In this document: in pieces, positions 60,052 to 64,000 of the stretch | Position numbering within the stretch: the stretch's first letter is position 1 | How the letters are laid out: each line of letters starts with the position of its first letter | Assembly: GCF_002101375.1 (NCBI RefSeq) | Contig: NZ_CP015207.1 | Coordinates: 2,248,001-2,312,000 of the forward strand | Length of the DNA: 64,000 nt | Direction: 5' to 3' | Origin: Sporosarcina ureae | GTDB taxonomy: Bacteria; Bacillota; Bacilli; Bacillales_A; Planococcaceae | The notes under the pieces: generated by a model | Told to the model about the DNA's origin: nothing | What the model saw: only the letters and a program-made list of their open reading frames with translations | Databases searched by the model: none | Position numbers and translations under genes: made by a program

Positions 60052-61905
60052 GTGATAGGGAATAAAGAAAAATGCCCATGCGGAAGCGGGGAAATCGTGG
60101 AGAACTGCTGTGGCAAAACAGAAATGCCGGGCACAAATGCAGTCCAAGAAGAATTGAAGAAAGTATTAAACAGCTATTATGAAACGTCCTTGTCTCCTGC
60201 TGAGATTCAATCATTAGAAGGATTATTGAAAGAGTGGGCTGGACGTCTCGGTGAGTGGATGGAAGAAGAGGAACTCGTGACGAATGTCAGCGATTACTAT
60301 TTCTTCGTCGTGCGGAAAGATCTTTGGAGACGCCATCTTGTAAAAGCGCTAAACCGTACACAAAATAGAGCGGTACGGGCCATTTTAAAGAGTTGGCAAA
60401 ATGTTTTCATTACATTCGCAGAAGTGACGAAGGCGGATAAAGACGTCTACCATATGAAAGAGATTCTTGGTGAAGGCGAGTATTTATTGGCAAGAGAAGC
60501 GGGTGAGCCCGAAGATGTTCGCGCTGTCGTTGCAATTGTCTTGGAAGAGATGCGCAATGAAGAGCGCTGGGTCATGCCGATTTCTGCCATTGCAGTGAAT
60601 GATCATATGAGTGATGAACTATTGACGCGTGTTCAGGAACTAGCTGAAACGAGCGAGGAAAAGAATAGTTTCAATTTCTTCAAGAAGCACCTTGTCGATA
60701 TTTATGAAGTGGTTTGCAAGTTAGACGTTCAGACGTTATCTGACGTAGTGGAGCAGAATTTCACACCATTGCAACGTGAAGTAGTGGAAATATTAGATGC
60801 TGCACTCGAGAAGGAAGAGCTACATCCGGGCGCGTATGAAATGTTACTATCCTTGCTGGCGTATTACTTTACCGACCAGAATCCGAAGTTCCGTAAGCCG
60901 GAAGTACTCGCTGCGGCGGCGTTCCAATTGGCAGTCGATACGAGTATGATGACGAATACGTATACACAAGCAGAAGTAGGTAAACTGTTCGGGGTTTCGG
61001 TCTCTTCGTTCCGAAAGCATACTGATATTCTACTAGAGAAGATTGAAGACCTCGAAAAGATGATGGCGGAAAGGCAGACCGATGCTGTGTATCATATCGG
61101 TACCAACCCCCTTCCATCTGAGCAAATGAATTGGCAAGTGCATATGTTAACGCAAAAGCATAATTTTGATTCGTTTGAAGAAGCACAAGCGTACATTCAA
61201 GAAGCGATCCAGCAGCCGTTCGAGCCGGAAAATCAACAACAAGAAGCACAGATGCTTTGCTATATGGCGTACAATGCCGAAACGATCGAGCAGCGACATG
61301 ACTTCGCAGTAGGTGCATATGGCGCTGATCCGACGAATGTCGATGCGTTGTTACTTCAGACGGAGTTGACAGATTCGAAGGACGAGCAGGAGAAGTTCTT
61401 CAAACAAGCGATATTCTCCGGTGAAAAACAATTTGACAATCGTGCGGAAGATGCGTGGAAGTTCGCACCGAATCGTCCGTATTTACGCAGCTTGATGCAG
61501 TACGGTGTGTGGTTCTATGAGCAAGACCGTTTTGTTGAAGCGAGCGACATGTTATTGCGTCTTTTATCGCTTGACCTCTTTGACCATCAAGGTGCACGAT
61601 ACTTGGCGATTTCTTCGTTGATCCATCAAGGAGAAATTGATCAAGCGGCACAGGTGCTGGAGGCGAGTGCAGAAGTTTCTAAAGATGATGCAGCGTATTG
61701 GTATTTGTCATGGTTGGTCGAGATGGAACGCGCGCAAGGTACGTCTTCAGAGCGCGCTTTAGAGTTATTCGCTAAGGCGGAGCAGTTAAATCCACATGTC
61801 AGTAAGTTGATGGAGATGGCAGTGGAGAAAATGAGTTATCCGAAGAGTGTTGCTCTTACGCCGGGTAGTCATGAAGAAGCGCACTATATTTGGTATTTAT
61901 TGTAA
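60052..61905 (+). CDS. SEC-C protein with TFIIB/cyclin-like helix-turn-helix and TPR-like C-terminus
   Basis: The 617-residue protein has an N-terminal SEC-C zinc motif (CPCGSGEIVENCC, Cys8/10/19/20), as at the end of SecA. A helical region follows, and residues about 280-335 read like a TFIIB/cyclin repeat: PEVLAAAAFQLAVD, then TQAEVGKLFGVSVSSFRKHTDIL. The last 230 residues have TPR-like helix pairs (LLQTELTDSKDEQEKFF, LAISSLIHQGEIDQAAQVLE). GTG 60052 is preferred over GTG 60043. Function is unknown; protein-protein and possibly nucleic-acid contact is inferred. Confidence 0.8.
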   Translation: MIGNKEKCPCGSGEIVENCCGKTEMPGTNAVQEELKKVLNSYYETSLSPAEIQSLEGLLKEWAGRLGEWMEEEELVTNVSDYYFFVVRKDLWRRHLVKALNRTQNRAVRAILKSWQNVFITFAEVTKADKDVYHMKEILGEGEYLLAREAGEPEDVRAVVAIVLEEMRNEERWVMPISAIAVNDHMSDELLTRVQELAETSEEKNSFNFFKKHLVDIYEVVCKLDVQTLSDVVEQNFTPLQREVVEILDAALEKEELHPGAYEMLLSLLAYYFTDQNPKFRKPEVLAAAAFQLAVDTSMMTNTYTQAEVGKLFGVSVSSFRKHTDILLEKIEDLEKMMAERQTDAVYHIGTNPLPSEQMNWQVHMLTQKHNFDSFEEAQAYIQEAIQQPFEPENQQQEAQMLCYMAYNAETIEQRHDFAVGAYGADPTNVDALLLQTELTDSKDEQEKFFKQAIFSGEKQFDNRAEDAWKFAPNRPYLRSLMQYGVWFYEQDRFVEASDMLLRLLSLDLFDHQGARYLAISSLIHQGEIDQAAQVLEASAEVSKDDAAYWYLSWLVEMERAQGTSSERALELFAKAEQLNPHVSKLMEMAVEKMSYPKSVALTPGSHEEAHYIWYLL

Positions 61906-61910
61906 TGCAT

Positions 61911-61965
61911 GCGAACCGTCATGGCGAGTTGGAATTTCCGACTTGCTGTGGCGGTTTTTTGTATG
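61911..61965 (+). terminator. Terminator-like hairpin
   Basis: ACCGTCATGGCGAGT and ACTTGCTGTGGCGGT pair with several G-T pairs and are followed by TTTTTTG. Confidence 0.6.
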
Positions 61966-62140
61966 GGCAGGGATGAGTCGGAAAGCAACGTTGATCTGCG
62001 TTTTAGGCGGATACTTCCCACACCAACTCTCTACAGTACGGATTTCGTTCATGCTGGAGTATCAAAGCGCATGCACACATCCATCAAAATTCGCTGTCTT
62101 CCGCTTACATTCAATGAATGTCGTTTTCTTTAGGGGGAAA

Positions 62141-62285
62141 TGCTCATACTTTCTTCTAAGCGCTCATACTTCCACGACATCCGCTCATAAATCGCTATAG
62201 GCGCTCTATCAATCCCCTAGAGCGCTCTATCCATCCATTTAACCGCTCTATGAAATGACACAAGCGCTCTATACCCGTTATCTAT
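62141..62285. repeat. 21-bp phased word array D (about 7 words)
   Basis: CGCTCATA and CGCTCTAT words with GCTC starts at 62142, 62162, 62183, 62203, 62224, 62245 and 62266: steps of 20 or 21 bp. Same orientation as array B. It lies between two plus-strand genes. Confidence 0.8.
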
Positions 62286-62410
62286 TGTTGACCATCAAGT
62301 GAATTTATCCCGAATATGTCTAGCTTTAAAGGAATAGGATGATATATTGTCGAACAATTCTAATAGAGACAACTGACGAAAATTATATCGAGCAGAGAGG
62401 AGTAGTTTTG

Positions 62411-63886
62411 ATGAAGCTAACTAATTATATCGACGGCATGTGGCAGGAGGAAGCTGCTAGTTATACAGCTGTACTCAACCCGGCGAACGGGGATGAATTG
62501 GCACAAGTACCTTTGTCAACGGATGAAGAGGTTCGGCGGGCGGTTGCTGCGGCGAAGGAAGCACAGAAGAAATGGGCTTTGGTGCCGGCACCGAAACGTG
62601 CGGATTATCTCTATGAAATTGGCCGTATTATGAAAGGCAAAAAAGAACATCTAGCGCAAGTACTGACGAAGGAAATGGGTAAAGTCATAGAAGAGGCACG
62701 TGGTGAAGTGCAAGAAGGGATTGACATGGCGTTCTACATGGCTGGAGAAGGTCGCCGATTGTTCGGTGAAACGGTTCCGTCTGAGTTGCAGGATAAGTTT
62801 GCGATGAGTGTTCGAGCACCGATTGGCGTTGTGGGTCTGATCACTCCATGGAACTTTCCGATTGCCATTGCTACGTGGAAATCGTTCCCGGCAATTGTCG
62901 CCGGAAATACATTCATTTGGAAACCGGCGACGGAAACGCCGTTGATGGCATATGAAATGGCGTTGATCTTTGAAGAAGCCGGCTTGCCGCGTGGTGTGGC
63001 GAATATCGTCTTTGGTTCAGGTGCAGATGTAGGCACTGCGCTGATCGAACATCCGGACGTACGGGTTATTTCATTTACCGGCTCGACGGAAACAGGACGT
63101 CACGTTGCGGAATTAGGCGGTCGCCATTTGAAGAAAGTATCTCTAGAAATGGGCGGCAAAAATGCGGTCATCGTGCTGGAAGATGCAGATATTGAACTAG
63201 CGGTAGAAGGAATTTTGTGGAGCGCATTTGGAACGGCAGGACAGCGCTGTACAGCTTGTAGTCGAGTCATCGTTCATGAAGATGTGAAAGAAGAATTGCA
63301 GAAACGTCTGATGGAGAGCATGAAAGACTTAACGATGGGCGGCGGTCTGGATGAAACGGTGAAAGTCGGTCCAGTGATCAATGAAAAGGCACTGGAGAAA
63401 ATCCAGCGCTATATCGAAATCGGTAAAAGTGAAGGTGCAAATCTAGTGGCAGGTGGAAATGTGCTGAATGAAGGGAAATTCGCGAATGGATATTATGTTG
63501 AGCCCACATTGTTTGCGGATGTCGCATGGGATAGCCGACTCGCGCAAGAAGAAATTTTTGGCCCAGTCGTTTCATTGATCACGGTCAGTAGTCTGGATGA
63601 AGCGATTGAAGTGAATAACAGCGTCGCGTATGGCTTGTCCAGTTCGATTTTCTCGCAAGATGTCAATAAAGTATTCCGCGCACAACGCGATCTGGATACA
63701 GGTATCGTCTATATCAACGCAGGCACGACAGGTGCGGAAATTCATTTGCCGTTTGGTGGAACGAAAGGGACAGGGAACGGTCATCGTGACTCCGGGGTCG
63801 CGGCACTCGATGTCTTTACGGAATGGAAGAGCATTTACATCGATTACAGCGGCAAGTTGCAACGCGCGCAAATCGATACGGAATGA
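62411..63886 (+). CDS. Aldehyde dehydrogenase, probably alpha-aminoadipate semialdehyde type
   Basis: The 491-residue NAD(P)-dependent aldehyde dehydrogenase has [12 protein letters not shown] near residue 145, the catalytic Glu in LEMGGKNAV near 251, and the catalytic Cys in [12 protein letters not shown] near 285. ATG 62411 is behind AGAGGAG; the frame runs upstream to 62339. The neighbouring partial lysine-dehydrogenase-like gene suggests that the substrate is alpha-aminoadipate semialdehyde from lysine; this rests on context. Confidence 0.85.
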   Translation: MKLTNYIDGMWQEEAASYTAVLNPANGDELAQVPLSTDEEVRRAVAAAKEAQKKWALVPAPKRADYLYEIGRIMKGKKEHLAQVLTKEMGKVIEEARGEVQEGIDMAFYMAGEGRRLFGETVPSELQDKFAMSVRAPIGVVGLITPWNFPIAIATWKSFPAIVAGNTFIWKPATETPLMAYEMALIFEEAGLPRGVANIVFGSGADVGTALIEHPDVRVISFTGSTETGRHVAELGGRHLKKVSLEMGGKNAVIVLEDADIELAVEGILWSAFGTAGQRCTACSRVIVHEDVKEELQKRLMESMKDLTMGGGLDETVKVGPVINEKALEKIQRYIEIGKSEGANLVAGGNVLNEGKFANGYYVEPTLFADVAWDSRLAQEEIFGPVVSLITVSSLDEAIEVNNSVAYGLSSSIFSQDVNKVFRAQRDLDTGIVYINAGTTGAEIHLPFGGTKGTGNGHRDSGVAALDVFTEWKSIYIDYSGKLQRAQIDTE

Positions 63887-63911
63887 ACTCACAGGAAGAA
63901 GGGATGAGCAG

Positions 63912-64000
63912 ATGAAAATTGTTGTATTAGGTGCGGGATTAATGGGAAAAGAAGTCGTGCGTGATTTAGTAAAGCAAGACGAAGTGAAGAAAGTGTATCT
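63912..64000 (+). CDS. Saccharopine/lysine dehydrogenase family protein (cut by window edge)
   Basis: ATG 63912 behind GGGATGAG opens a frame running off the window. The first 29 residues contain the Rossmann loop VVLGAGLMGKEVVRDLV, which closely resembles the N-terminus of L-lysine 6-dehydrogenase of Geobacillus type. With the aldehyde dehydrogenase 25 bp upstream it would make a two-step lysine to aminoadipate route. Confidence 0.7.
   Translation, partial: MKIVVLGAGLMGKEVVRDLVKQDEVKKVY

Overview
The window looks like the chromosome of a low-GC Gram-positive bacterium of the order Bacillales, most likely family Planococcaceae (Sporosarcina-like). This rests on AGGAGG-type ribosome sites, many TTG and GTG starts, lipobox lipoproteins, an NreABC nitrate/oxygen control system, a YfiT/BstA-type bacillithiol enzyme, a YrzF-like kinase and TcyP- and AlsT-like transporters. 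The genus is inference; no rRNA lies in the window.

Layout. 1-17.5 kb is an AT-rich accessory block of about 20 very small plus-strand genes: lipoproteins, one- to four-helix membrane proteins, ASCH, DUF4375-like, VOC, a CDF metal exporter, a zinc-ribbon protein and a YrvL-like protein. Several are frameshifted or truncated. The genes are separated by a recurring intergenic element with a GGGCCA-type core, and several copies carry a hairpin whose arms vary while its loop is conserved. The block also holds an FAD oxidase, a RelE/Phd-type toxin-antitoxin pair and a TcyP-like cystine transporter. 17.5-27.9 kb holds ordinary single genes: threonine-aldolase-like enzyme, DedA, YrzF-like kinase, DegV, GlsB, a TipA-type MerR regulator with its own 19-bp-spacer promoter, BstA, YnfA, thioesterase, CtaG and DUF2243. 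28.0-29.1 kb is a long non-coding array of 9-bp words every 21 bp; three smaller arrays of the same kind sit at 36.4, 51.4 and 62.1 kb. 29.2-31.8 kb carries glycerate kinase and an AGCS symporter. 32.2-36.3 kb is a class I ribonucleotide reductase operon (nrdE, flavodoxin, nrdF) behind tandem NrdR boxes and a cobalamin riboswitch. An acetyl-CoA hydrolase/CoA-transferase follows on the minus strand.

38.7-57.3 kb is a nitrate-respiration island. Two NreC-type palindromes 105 bp apart precede narGHJI, then nreABC, a hemerythrin-domain protein, a NarK-type transporter fused to a C-terminal PAS domain, and nearly the whole molybdenum-cofactor pathway (moeB, moaB, moaC, moeA, mobB, moaE, moaD, mobA, moaA), ending with a 2-hydroxyacid dehydrogenase. 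NarGHI needs bis-MGD, NarK supplies nitrate, and NreABC couples expression to nitrate and lack of oxygen, so the island is close to self-sufficient.

57.4-64 kb carries a divergent TetR regulator and DHA2 drug exporter with twin operators, a SEC-C/TFIIB-like/TPR-like protein, and the start of a probable lysine-degradation pair (aldehyde dehydrogenase followed by a lysine-dehydrogenase-like gene cut by the window edge).

The best candidates for undescribed biology are the 21-bp phased word arrays, the hairpin/GGGCCA element family of the small-gene block, and the NarK-PAS fusion.
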